From: Toxonevra muliebris | Lineage: Eukaryota; Arthropoda; Insecta; Diptera; Pallopteridae | Direction of reading: 5' to 3' | Assembly (NCBI GenBank): GCA_963691655.1 | Contig: OY829326.1 | Span: 13,690,878 to 13,754,877, forward strand | Length of the DNA: 64,000 nucleotides | Shown: in pieces, positions 24,144-34,578 of the stretch | How the letters are laid out: every line of letters begins with the position of its first letter | How positions within the stretch are numbered: the stretch's first letter is position 1 | Translations under genes and position numbers: made by a program | The notes under the pieces: model-generated | Seen by the model: only the letters and a program-made list of their open reading frames with translations | Database searches by the model: none | Told to the model about the DNA's origin: nothing

Positions 24144-24311
24144 CTAGGCATTAGGTATTGTATAGCCACTTGTAATGGCGATTAATTCAGCATATCTACC
24201 ATTTTTTCTAGGGAAATTATTATACGTCAGTTTTTTGGCCATATTTCTATTTATTTGGGACATAAATTTATTAAAAACAAAATCTGAATAATCAAACTTA
24301 TTAAAAAGTGT
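24144..24311 (-). pseudogene. Possible decayed coding segment or small ORF (C-terminal part)
   Basis: A stop-to-stop minus-strand frame of about 55 codons ending at TAG 24144-24146, with possible ATGs at 24261-24263 and 24238-24240. From the second ATG it reads MAKKLTYNNFPRKNGRYAEL and then a further dozen residues, more balanced in composition than other frames here. The bases directly after the stop form a strong donor-like sequence (CCTAG then GTGAGT). It lies just below the Cys/His-rich segment on the same strand and might be part of the same lost gene. I recognise no family, and chance cannot be excluded. Confidence 0.15.
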
Positions 24312-24335
24312 TCAATTCTAATTTATTACAAAATT

Positions 24336-24717
24336 TTAAGAAATTTTTGAAGTGGAGTTTACGCCTAACTTCAATTCGCGGAGTGCTCTTGGCCAGATGC
24401 ATTGCAACAATTGACAAAAGCCAATTTGTTGTATAAGTTTTTCATTTAAGGGTGCTGTCGAACCATGGAACACAAGACTTCCGCCAACGAACATATTTTT
24501 TTTGCATTTATTGCATCGCAATTAAAAGCATAATTTCCAGAGAAACTCATAGAGATTTCAAGTTTGTTTTGCAAATCACAACACACGCAAAAAAAATAAG
24601 TAGCCTCTGAATGCAGATGCCCAAAATGATGTGTAACTCTAATGATGATAGCATTCCAAGTTTTTTCGTGTAACAAGTGGCATCTTCGAGTGCATTCTAG
24701 AATCAGAAAACTGCCCT
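24336..24717 (-). pseudogene. Possible decayed Cys/His-rich (zinc-binding-like) coding segment
   Basis: Two overlapping minus-strand frames appear to continue each other across a single-base shift near 24505. The upper one, open from about 24717 and with an ATG at 24676, contains a C-x3-C, several His (THHFGHLH) and FFCVCC. The lower one (24336-24521) begins RCNKCKK and continues GGSLVFHG. Together they give a run of Cys and His spaced like a metal-binding module, unusual for random AT-rich sequence. An acceptor-like TTTTCTGATTCTAG lies just upstream on the minus strand. I cannot name the family. It could be a pseudogene, a decayed transposon gene or a real exon with a sequencing error. Confidence 0.22.
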
Positions 24718-25666
24718 TTTCTATATTCTATAGCTAACTGTTTTAAAATTCTTTGCACATTAAATTTTTTTTTCTAATTAATAATAAAGTTACTAAGTAT
24801 AAATATTTTTAAAGCAAAGACTTTCTCATTTTCTGAATAAAATTTACATATTATTATGCACAATTAAATCGAAATCCAATACATTTTATCTCATTATTAA
24901 AAACATCTTAAATTGGTGCAAAAATTTTCTTCAGAAAATCTCATCATTTCTTCTCATTATATGGTGTCGTACATTCGCACATGCACACTGATACACAGAC
25001 ATACATACATACATACATACGGACAGACAAACATTGCAGTTGCAATAACGTGCAATTTATGAACATTTTCTGAAATTGAATTAAATTTCAATGCCTGAAA
25101 TTGCTTCATAATGCAAAAACCATCCTAAAGAGAGCGAGACAGAGCGAGGGAAAGGAACGAGAGAGAAGGCGAACACTAGCACAGATACAGTAGCATCCGC
25201 ATGAATACTCAGCACATAAACATACAGTAAATGTATGCAGTTGCATACACTGAGAGTGTATGTGAATACTTGTATATACATATACATATCTATGTATGCA
25301 TCCATATGCATTTCAATATGTGTGTGTGCAGTAATAGCTACAATTTTCGGGCTAGATATACTGCATAAGCTTATATTGCAAAAATTCATTTTATTATTTT
25401 ACTAACGTGTCTGCATTACATAAATAATAATTACATAATCATCTCATAATATGAGAGTGTATGTATACATGTAATATGTATGTAACTCTGATGTTACTTT
25501 GAGATATGAATTTTTGATTTTACAAATATTCTTACTTTAAAAAGGATTTTAATTTACTTATTTTTAAATAAAAAAATAAGTAAAAATATTTTTAAGATCC
25601 CAACAAATAAATTTATTTTCATTTGATAGAATTTTTGAAAGCACTACATAAATACATATTTAGATT
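24718..25666. other. AT-rich non-coding stretch with microsatellite
   Basis: Contains a (ATAC)5 run at 25001-25020, a purine-rich GAGA-type tract at 25131-25170 and CATA/TATG words around 25270-25320. No gene is recognisable; the minus-strand frame 25081-25389 is made of these repeats. Confidence 0.55.
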
Positions 25667-25926
25667 TACATATCTGTGGCCACAAGGCATAACAACACAA
25701 CTCGAGTTTTGTCGAATTCGAGTTATTATTATAACTGAAATATTCATATCCGATTTTATGTTGTGTTAAAATTTTATGAATATCAGTTCAGTGGTTTACG
25801 AGATATTAAAGGAAAAATAGCACAACTCAAATTGATTTCTATTAGCATTTGAGTCTTTGAAGTGCACTCCAGTAAAATTAAAAAAAACTGACTTATGTTT
25901 TTATGCCTTGTGGCCACAGATATGTA
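25667..25926. mobile_element. MITE with perfect 26-bp inverted ends, Tc1/mariner-like
   Basis: The left arm 25667-25692 and the right arm 25901-25926 are perfect reverse complements over 26 bases; the inner core reads CTGTGGCCACAAGGCATAA. If the outermost TA on each side is the target duplication, the ends start CATATCTGTGG and the element is 256 bp, as for Tc1/mariner-derived MITEs. The interior repeats CACAACTC (25695-25702 and 25821-25828) and has no coding frame. Perfect arms suggest comparatively recent insertion or hairpin-maintained identity. The superfamily is inferred from the TA flank only. Confidence 0.7.
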
Positions 25927-27573
25927 TAAAACTAACAACACAAATGGAAAAACTGGAATAAAAATGTATGCTAAATAAATAAAAATATACTGATTTTTTT
26001 TTCTTTTAATCTTCTCAAAATCAAAATTTATTTACTCATGAGGGAGTTCAGAGTAATTTAAATTGTATACTTTTTGTAAATATAAGCTATTTCGATATTT
26101 TGTGGAGCCACCAATATAATATTCTTATTTGGTCAGATAGAATAATAAAACTTATCAAACTAGGTGATCATATTAATGTGCTAAAGAAACTGGTATCTTT
26201 TTGATAGATCAGAGTACAATCTTTTAATCAAATGCATCAGAAAATTACTTATTGGAGTCATGTGCAACTACCTGATATTTTGTATGTGGTACTTTCAATA
26301 AAGTTGGTTAGAAAAAGATGGAAATCTAAGTTAAGATGCGGCCAAACTTTTAATATCCTACAGACGTTAAACTAAAAACACCTCTCTGTTCTGAATGGGT
26401 GTGGTTAACTGACTTTGATGGGTTTTGCGAAATAAATTTGATACGTGCAAGCTCTTTACTAATTATATCGAATTTGGTTGTACTCGTATGAATATTTTCT
26501 TAGATATTGTCACAGACAGATGGCCGTTATTGTCAGATGTCAACATTTTTCACAATAGTAATTCTTAGTAGCAGTTGAACGAAGTTTATGTACTGTATTT
26601 TAATAATTTGCAACTTACTCTTATATGGAAGATACCACGCTCACTTGATCCACCCATCTCCCATCCCATTTCAGTAATTAATACAAACAATCCTTTCTCA
26701 ATTAAAACCTGTTTTATGAATACATATAAAACACACAATTTATTACAATACGATTGAAACTTAAAAATCGTACTAAAAACATGGACTTAACTTCGATTGA
26801 TTTATCAAAATTTTAGTTCGAGATTTCACAATTTCATGCAATTTCGTTTAAAAGCGAAAAATTGTAAATACATATATATATATACATTTTTACCATTTTT
26901 AACATATTCCAATAAAACAAAAACACTAAAAAAATGTAGAAATTGTATTACAAGCAATTAAAATCAATAAATTGTCGAAAAAATTAATATAGGTACTCAG
27001 AAAATGTGGAATTTGGATTTATTCACACAATCGTTCATAACTTTCATTTTTCGGTCGCTTTGCCTCTGATTGGTCTTACATTTTTACGTATAGGTTCAGC
27101 TCTTTGTGCATGAAGATAATTCAGAAGTTTTGCATTGTTTTTTATTATTTTTTCGGGGCTATAGAATCAGCCGTAACCGACCCAATTGCATCGTTGAACC
27201 AGTAAACCAATTTCTAAATCCGATTAGATAGGTTTGATATCTTAAAATCTTTCATTTGGTATCAAGTGTAAAAAGCTCGAAAAATTTAAAATACTAAAAT
27301 ATTTCAAAACTGATCCATAAACATTTTTTTTCGAATTCAGCGGGAGAAAATCCATAAAAAGTCACTTTTCATTAAATGTAAATGAAAAAAATTTCTTCTT
27401 CGTCGTGTTAGTGTTGCGTTTATAGACGAACTGATTTTGTGACCTTAAGATGATCGTGAGTTAAAACTAAACTACATTTGCATCTGAAATAATACTTTAA
27501 ACATTTTTTTTTTTTTTTTTTTGCTTTTTTGACCACTTAGTTTTTACTTCCTTCCCCCTTGAGTATTTTGTAT
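25927..27573. other. AT-rich non-coding stretch
   Basis: No gene or bounded element seen. A (TA)n-rich run lies at 26873-26884 and a T-run at 27505-27522. The section 27040-27400 is slightly less AT-rich, but I found no ends or frame in it. Confidence 0.5.
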
Positions 27574-27736
27574 GTAACTCATTAAGTCCTAATGACGCGT
27601 ATACGCATAACAAAGAAGTGTACTTTAATGCTGATAAAAAAAACCTTTAAAATAAATTTTAAAAAATTCGATAATACTATTTGCTGTTATAAAGACGTGT
27701 GATTGAAGATTTTTGCTCTCGGACTTAATGGGTTAA
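27574..27736. mobile_element. TTAA-type MITE (about 160 bp)
   Basis: The left end reads GTAACTCATTAAGTCC. The right end, reverse-complemented from 27736, reads TTAACCCATTAAGTCC; 14 of 16 bases agree. The right flank is an intact TTAA, and the left has a one-base change to GTAA. Size, TTAA edge and TTAACCC-type terminus match the elements at 30797 and 31458. A perfect palindrome GCGTATACGC sits just inside the left end (27597-27606). There is no coding capacity. Confidence 0.55.
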
Positions 27737-27764
27737 ACCCTGTTCTAAATTACCTGATTTCCCT

Positions 27765-27779
27765 CCCCCCCCCCCCCCC
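27765..27779 (+). repeat. Poly-C tract (15 bases)
   Basis: Fifteen consecutive C, preceded by CCCT, lie 28 bases to the right of a MITE. Such a run is striking in this AT-rich window. It may be slippage-prone, and its length in the assembly may be inexact. Confidence 0.9.
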
Positions 27780-30700
27780 TATTATTTGTTTACATACCGT
27801 ACATCCACATTTGAAAATATATACGTTACATTGTTTAAATTAAAGGCATTGCTGTGGTAAAAACCATATGCATACATACAAAGATTCACGCATAAACATA
27901 AAATATATCTGCATTATGCACATCATGAATTAAATTGTTTACTTCAAACAAATACAATATCATAGCAATTCAATTAACAAAACATATACCCATATACACT
28001 AGCGAATCCAAGGTGAGAGAGAGAGAGGGTTATTTCTTATATTGCTTTCTAACATGGATACATATTTTTCTTAATTATACAATGCCTTCGGTGATTGCAA
28101 TAAATAACAAGTTTTTTCTATGAAAATATAAGATTGCAATATTTTTGTGCTGTTTATTTATTCTTAGATTTTTTTTTAGTGCTTGTGGTTTTCAAATATA
28201 TAACATAAATGTAATAAAGCCACAAACTTGCTGTCGATTACATAAATTAAAGCTATTGTAACTATTGTTAAAAAAAAAGTTTATTGCTTCTTTGAATAAA
28301 ATTATAGAATCTACCACAACCACTTCCTGCCTGTAACCGAATAAGGATAATGGAATATTTTTAATGTTTTAGTTGCTTTAATATATTTCAAATAATTAAA
28401 TATAATTTTTTAAATAATATCAAGAACAAATATTTTAATCAAAATTTATTTTAACTACACATATTAATAATTGAAATAATCATGTAGATATTTTCTTTCT
28501 ACAAAGTCGATCTTATCAAAATTTACCCCTTTTTATTGAATTTAATATTAAGTTAGCAATAAATTTAAAATTCTTCTTTAAATTTATTTGATTTTATGCC
28601 TTGCTATTTGTTTATTGTGAAATTTTAATAAATTTCAATAAATTACGACAACAATTTCGTATGAAATATTTAAATCAAAAACAAGATCTTAAATATTTCG
28701 TGTACGAAATATCCATACAAATGTGCATAGTAAAACTTAAATGCATACTTCATTCTTTGGTTATAATTAAATTACATTTACAAATATTACGTATACGACG
28801 TGTGAGTATGCGTTGTATTGCAGCATACACCTAAGTATCATCAAGCTGATGATGACGAATGTTGAAAGTGACAGAGCGTTGCAGCTGTAAAGTGCTGCTT
28901 TTACAAACATTCATATGCATGATTGTGTGTATAGTATATCTCCTGCATCTGGAAAGCATTTAATTTTAACAACAACAACAACAAACTGCAACAGAATATT
29001 TTAATATTTATTTCTGTTGCTCTGTAGTATATCAATTAGTTCCTTAAATATTTAATTCAATGTTCGGAGTGGTGGAAACGGAAAGAGAATGAAAGAAAGT
29101 TAAGGAGACAGAACGATGTTTCTTGTGTGCTAATGAAGTAATTAAGCGCGTAATGAAACATTTTATACAATTCAGGTATGTGCCAACAGGGCGTAGCTAC
29201 TATGTGTATGTGCATATAAAATAGTACATACATATGTTAGTAGGTATATATAGTATGTATGCATTTGTAGGAAAACTCAAATAAAGCTGAAAATGCTGAA
29301 GAATGCTAATTTTTATATTATATTTTTACAAACGCAAGAGAAAATCGAAATTGCTTTGAAAACTAGGAAGATATATTTTGCGTGTAATCTATTAACCCAT
29401 TTAATATTTCCATAAGCTTAATAAATTTTATAAATTATTACTATATTCACCTTCTCATTAAATTCTTTGATAAGTAAGAAAAGTAGCAAATTTTTTTTTT
29501 TTTTTTCCAAACTAAATATAACATGTTCTATAAAAATTTTCTGCGGAATCAAAAAAAAAAAAAAAAAAGAATGTATGTATGTATTTAGTAATAGGAACGG
29601 AAAATACTTTCAGCACAATACAAATATTCATTAGAATTCTCTGGGGCGTTTTCCGCATCCTGATTAGTATGCTTCACATCCAATTATTTTGAGTGTTGAC
29701 ATTTTCTATTGTGCGGTTTCGCCACCATGCCACTCTATGCCGCATTTCGACTTCTATAACATCGACTTTCACTATTATTCTACTTCTACTACTGCTACTG
29801 TACTACTACTATGTATTACTACAGTAATTTTTACGGATATTGTTACCTTCATTATGCTAACAAGCTTATTTGTTATTGTTGTTTTTGCTGTTGCTATTGT
29901 TGTTGTCATTATTGTTATTGTTGGTTTTTTGAACAGCAACAACTACAATATAAGTATGCATAGTACTTTACCCTATATTTACATATACATATACAGGCAC
30001 ATACATACATATTTTACTATGAAGGCCTAAATACAAGTACTTTGAGTATGTGTGTATTTAAAGGAACTACACTCACACACACACACACACACACAAACAC
30101 GTATACGCACATTCACCTTGCTGCTTATTGCTCTTGGTGTTTTCGTATTTCTGCCTATAACCAATCTTGTTTACTTTGTTGCTTGTAAAATATTTTCTCT
30201 TCTTTAACATGTTGTTGTTTCTTTTGCTGTTTCCTCTACCTTGAGGGAGATAGGGAGATGTTGCTGGCAATTTAGTTTTGATTTTATGTGTTTTGCATAT
30301 GAAATGTTAAACTTTTTAGTGTAAATAAAATTTGATTAAAATATGTAGCACATGTAAATGAGCGTCATCGTATGTGAAAAGGATAATGTTTTATTAGTGA
30401 TTTGTTATATTTTGATTGTACATTTAAAGAATAGGTATTTATGTTTGTCAAAATATATTATAATTTTAAGGAAGGTATAAATAAGTGGCAAGCTCTTTCA
30501 AAATCTTCAATCGCAGAACAAAAATAATTTATGCATTCAACTTTTTGTTGAAATAAGAAGTAAGATTAAAACATTCTTTCCAAATTTGATAGGTAATTAT
30601 TGAGAATAATAACGAAAGACTTAAATCGTCGGTATAAGTGTTAATACTAGCTAAACTTAATGATATATCTAAAGGTATAAGAACAGAAGACTGAATCATG

Positions 30701-30796
30701 AAGTGCAAAAAAATCAGCAGATAAATTAAATCTATGAATTTCCCAAGAATTTCAGGAAGCAACACTGAGCGTCACTAGTTAAGCAACGACGGAAAG
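27780..30796. other. AT-rich non-coding stretch with microsatellites
   Basis: Holds a short (GA)n at 28015-28026, (CAA)n at 28971-28983, T- and A-runs at 29491-29506 and 29551-29568, a TAC/TTG-type trinucleotide field at 29770-29945 and (CA)n at 30073-30094. The 113-codon frame 29689-30030 is a translation of that trinucleotide field (Ile/Val/Thr runs) and not a gene. I see no exon. Confidence 0.55.
30073..30094 (+). repeat. (CA)n microsatellite
   Basis: Eleven uninterrupted CA dinucleotides, alternating pyrimidine-purine. Simple sequence with no further assignable role. Confidence 0.9.
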
Positions 30797-30963
30797 TTAA
30801 CCCTTAAATGCCACAGCCATTCAAACTGGCTTCTTATCGTTCTTTTTTTTTTTGTACCAAATTTGATATCATAACCCTGAAAGGCTTTCGATCTTAACTC
30901 TTTTTTTTACACAGCATAAATTTGTTTCATTATAATCGGTGTCCTTGAGCATTTAAGAGTTAA
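30797..30963. mobile_element. TTAA-flanked MITE, piggyBac-like (167 bp)
   Basis: The left end reads TTAACCCTTAAATGCC. The right end, reverse-complemented from 30963, reads TTAACTCTTAAATGCT. Both include the TTAA target, and 14 of 16 bases agree. The interior is AT-rich with two T-runs and no coding frame. Size and ends match the element at 27574, and a third TTAA element lies about 500 bases to the right inside a LINE. Confidence 0.65.
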
Positions 30964-31097
30964 GATCAGGAGCAGCTGAAGCTTAATTACCATAGACGTA
31001 TCGTCTTAATAAATACCTCTTTGTATTCAATGTTAAGTGAGTCACGCTCACTTTAGATTTTTCATGATTTTACTTCTTTTTTTTTTTAATGTTGCAG

Positions 31098-31436
31098 TCA
31101 ACCTCCAGGGATAAAGTCTCTATAAACACAGAGCATTGTGTTGATTGGGAAAGAAAGATAAGTTAATGGAAGGAGTAAAGAGGGAGAACTGTCTGTGAAC
31201 GCTTCTTTTAAATTTAGAGAAATCATATCAATGTTCCATAATCGCGAGGTATGTAAGAGGAAAAAACGATCTGTGTAATGCGTTCTGCATTGGAATACTT
31301 TGTCCATGTGGAATGCGTGAATTCTACTCCCGCTTTGTGTAGCTCTAGAGAACACTCGAACTGGTGGCATCAAACCGTATATTTGCGCAGAACATCTATC
31401 ATAAAAATAGCGGTAGAATAGAGTCACGAAGGACAC
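31098..31436 (-). pseudogene. C-terminal end of a LINE ORF2 (partial)
   Basis: A 112-codon frame carrying the conserved tail found after the polymerase domain in jockey-type fly retrotransposons: FYRYFYDRCSA near the start, then DRFFLLHTSRLWN around residues 56-68. In this tail a FF..T.RLWN block usually precedes the final helix. The start given is the first ATG and is not biological; reading continues upstream into the MITE junction. The copy has no polymerase domain and cannot be functional. Confidence 0.65.
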
Positions 31437-31457
31437 GTTTCCACGATGATCTAAGCA

Positions 31458-31710
31458 TTAACCCTCTAACGGTCAGAAGCTGAAAACGAATACAAAAGAG
31501 TCGGGAATTCAAAAGCCTATTTTTCACATTAAGATGAGCATAAAATAAAACAAAAGCGTTGAAATGCGTTCAAAACAATTTTAAATTGTCAATCAAATAG
31601 TGATTAATGGAGGGCGATACTGCTGAAGTAAAAACAAATATCCGGCGTCAGCATATTTTGATTTTAAAGGATAGCAGCTCTGAGACCACCTTAACCGTTA
31701 CAAGGTTTAA
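31458..31710. mobile_element. TTAA-flanked MITE inserted in a LINE, piggyBac-like
   Basis: The left end reads TTAACCCTCTAACGGT from 31458. The right end, reverse-complemented from 31710, reads TTAAACCTTGTAACGGT. With a one-base gap both share CCT..TAACGGT next to TTAA. The LINE reading is interrupted exactly at these TTAA sites: related copy B at 19350-19730 has an uninterrupted CTATTTAATCG at the corresponding place, and joining the flanks here at one TTAA gives CTATTTAATGC. This comparison with an empty site is good evidence for a real insertion duplicating TTAA. There is no coding capacity. Confidence 0.7.
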
Positions 31711-31791
31711 ATAGGGCTGGAAATCCTACGGTCTCCTATTAGCTTTATCGATTGATGTTGAATACGGTCCAGGAGCTTCAGTTGGATTGTT

Positions 31792-31858
31792 CATAATGTT
31801 CAGAATTAAATCCAATATAACCTAAACACATAATGTTTAGAATTAAATCCATATAACG
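31792..31858 (+). repeat. Imperfect 37-bp tandem duplication
   Basis: CATAATGTTCAGAATTAAAT at 31792-31811 recurs as CATAATGTTTAGAATTAAAT at 31829-31848, and similarity continues through ATATAACC/ATATAACG. It abuts the truncated 5' side of LINE copy A, so it could be a by-product of that insertion or simple slippage. Confidence 0.75.
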
Positions 31859-34500
31859 ATAAAATATTAAACGGACTTAAGTCGATCTGGCATTCATTAG
31901 TAAAACTAAACTATTCCTTACAAAATTTTCATATAATTTAGAGCACAACAGGGATAAAAATATAAAAAACATCAAATAAAAATAAATAGACCACATTTTT
32001 TTGAATTAAATTATACTTATGTAACTTGTAAAAGCTAAAATTTCTAGATTAACATGAGCAGCCAAACATTTCCACAGCAAACAAATTTTGATGGATTAAT
32101 TTTTTTTTTCACACAATAACACCTCAACTTCTTTGCATTAGTCGCACAAAGTTCTCACTAACAAAGTACATCTTTCCAGGTTTATTACAACATTTCCATA
32201 TGACTTTGCCAAATAATATTGAGAAATATAAAGTTTATTTACGAAATGCTTTTAACTCCGTTCCATCAAAAATTGTATACCTATATACCCAGTTATAAAT
32301 TATCATAGAACTTAACATCGGCAGTTGTTCTATTGAAAGGAAGGCAAGGCAGAGATTAACGAGTGAATTGACATCAGGCTACAGCTACTGATTACAAAGT
32401 TTCAAAGTCAAAAAGGTATACATGTGTATGCACTAAAACCCCATCAGCTTTGTAACTCAACACACAACAAATGTACTAACAATATTTACCAACATCATAC
32501 TCAGTAAACCACACCACTGTTATTCAACGCTATCAAACGCCTTCAACGCGACTAGTGGCATAGCAAAAAAAAAAAAAACAAACAAAAAAAAAACCGAGGC
32601 ACAGGCAAAGAAACTGCAAAGTGAAGTCGCATAAATTTCAAAATTTTATTGCATAAATTATTATAATTCAAGGAGGTTTTCTGCTGCTTTTACTCTACTT
32701 CTCTATGTGTTTTTTTGTGTGTGTGTATGTTCAAAGTATGAAATGTACAACAAATATACAGCTGCAAAATATTTCTTTGCATTTCTATCCTCTATATGTT
32801 TGTATGTATGTAGTAGTACTGATTGTAGGTAACTTGAAGTAGAACATTATGTAGTACACAAATACAACTACATTACTTTTGTTGTTACTTTTACCTTTTC
32901 ATAAGCCAAGAAATCATCATTTGCTTATTTGGTTTTTGGGGGCACATGGGTTTATTATTATGACAGCTCATGGTAGAGAATTTGTTGCGACAATAATCAT
33001 AAAATTTATATATTGTACTCGTATATAGACACACACACATACACACACATACATATGTTTATACATCATACATACATACTAAACAAATGCAGTAATGGAG
33101 GCAGCTGCTTCTTATGGATATAAATACTTATTCAGTGTATAAATTGCTGAAAATTATGAAATATTGTTGTACCTGGAAATGATTTTTTTTTCTTCTTATT
33201 CTCTTCTATTTTTGAAATTTGGTTATGATTAAAGTCTATGAAATTGCGAATTTGCAGAAAAGAACAATAATAGTGATTTACTTTTCAAAAAGATTGCGCT
33301 TGCATATAAAAGAAATGTAAATTATTGTTATATGTATTTTGAATAAAGAAGTTATTTAAAAAAAATTCCAAAATCTCAAACTTTTTGGTTTTTTCAAAGT
33401 TATTAAGATTTTTGTTTTTGTTCTGCTTCTGCTTAAAATATTTAGAAGCACTTTAAACCTAGCCTTACACTTTTAGTTACCATTAAAACTTACTTTAGTT
33501 TAATTTCGCTACAACGTATTTGAAAGCACATTTTAACTGCGTGAAAAATATTCTATTTGACTGAGATTGTATTTTTTTATGTTATTACCTTTTTAATATA
33601 TTCATAAACTCGCAAACCTTTGCTTAAGATGCTAAAAATAATTTAATATGCAAATGCCAAAGATAATGAGATGCAACAAGTAGCAAAAATACACTATCTG
33701 TGAAGTGAGCGTACTAAAAGCTGACACAAATATCAACTATAACTAATGTCTTTTATGGTTACTATATAGCTGTCTGCAAATAAAAAAGCATTTTAATTTC
33801 TATTTTTATTTTTATAATTATTTGTTAATCCCAAGTAAATCTTCAAATTAAATACTATATGTTCCGGCGCTCCATTTAATTATAAATTAATGCTTAGGCC
33901 TTTTACATTTTCAGCCCTTAAATTCATTTAATTGACAACAATCTTTTTACTCTTTTATTTTGTGAGTGAAGTTCGCTTTACAAATTTAAGCCTTCTAAAT
34001 AAAATGTTAAGAGTTTTTAGCTGTATAAAAGTTGAGTAGTATGAAAAGATTGAACTGCGATTGTTCCTTTTAAGAATAAATATTATAATATTCTATCTAT
34101 ATTCATATTCTCGATGCTTCGTTTTGCAAATGATATTAAAAAAATTTAACATCAGTATTAAAAAATTTCATTAGTTAACACTAAATTTTCATCAGAAACC
34201 ATATATTTCCAAACAGTAAAAAATTTATAAAATGGGCAATACAATAAACTATGCGGAAGCAAAATTAGCGCATAAGTGTCATTTTATTATCGCATTCTCA
34301 ATCTATTTGCCAATGGATGTTATTTATCTAGAACTGACTAATGAGAAAAAGAAATCCTAGTCTCGATTCTGATAATCCCTGCTAGATTGTCAAAGAAGTG
34401 TTTATGGGCCACTTTCAATCCAGTCTTAGCCAGAGTAGAGCAATGGCAGTGGAAAAGATATTTAGCCACTTTCCCTTCCTTTGGAGGAGCTTCGTCTCAT
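31859..34500. other. AT-rich non-coding stretch, nothing assignable
   Basis: A-runs at 32566-32579 and 32585-32594, a TG-rich patch at 32710-32727 and CACATA words at 33031-33060. The part at 34380-34500 is less AT-rich and may be the edge of an old repeat, but I could not translate it into a recognisable domain. Confidence 0.5.
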
Positions 34501-34570
34501 ATTTCCACATTGTCTAGTGTCCTATGAATGCTGCAGCCATTTTGTTTACATAAGTGCTCAATGTGGAAAT
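34501..34570. repeat. Hairpin with 12-bp perfect arms
   Basis: ATTTCCACATTG at 34501-34512 is exactly complementary to CAATGTGGAAAT at 34559-34570. The 46-base loop is comparatively GC-rich (TGAATGCTGCAGCC). It lies just outside a larger inverted repeat and may be part of the same old element. Confidence 0.55.
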
Positions 34571-34578
34571 TGATCACT

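Larger units (their letters stand above)
31077..31792 (-). mobile_element. LINE 3' fragment (copy A), split by a MITE
   Basis: A minus-strand non-LTR retrotransposon tail. The 5' part (31711-31792) encodes QLKLLDRIQHQSIKLIGD. After the inserted MITE the frame resumes with LDHRGNVS and runs into FYRYFYDRCSA and the RLWN block. The 3' end is TTGACTGCAACATT followed by a poly-A tail (T-run 31077-31087 on the plus strand). The upstream reverse transcriptase and endonuclease are missing. It is related to the fragment at 19350-19730, which lacks the MITE. Confidence 0.7.

Noticed and set aside
29689..30030. 113-codon plus-strand frame with hydrophobic Ile/Val-rich stretch, superficially a membrane protein
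   Set aside because: It translates a CTA/TTG trinucleotide repeat field and a CATA microsatellite; the composition is repeat-driven and no family motif is present.
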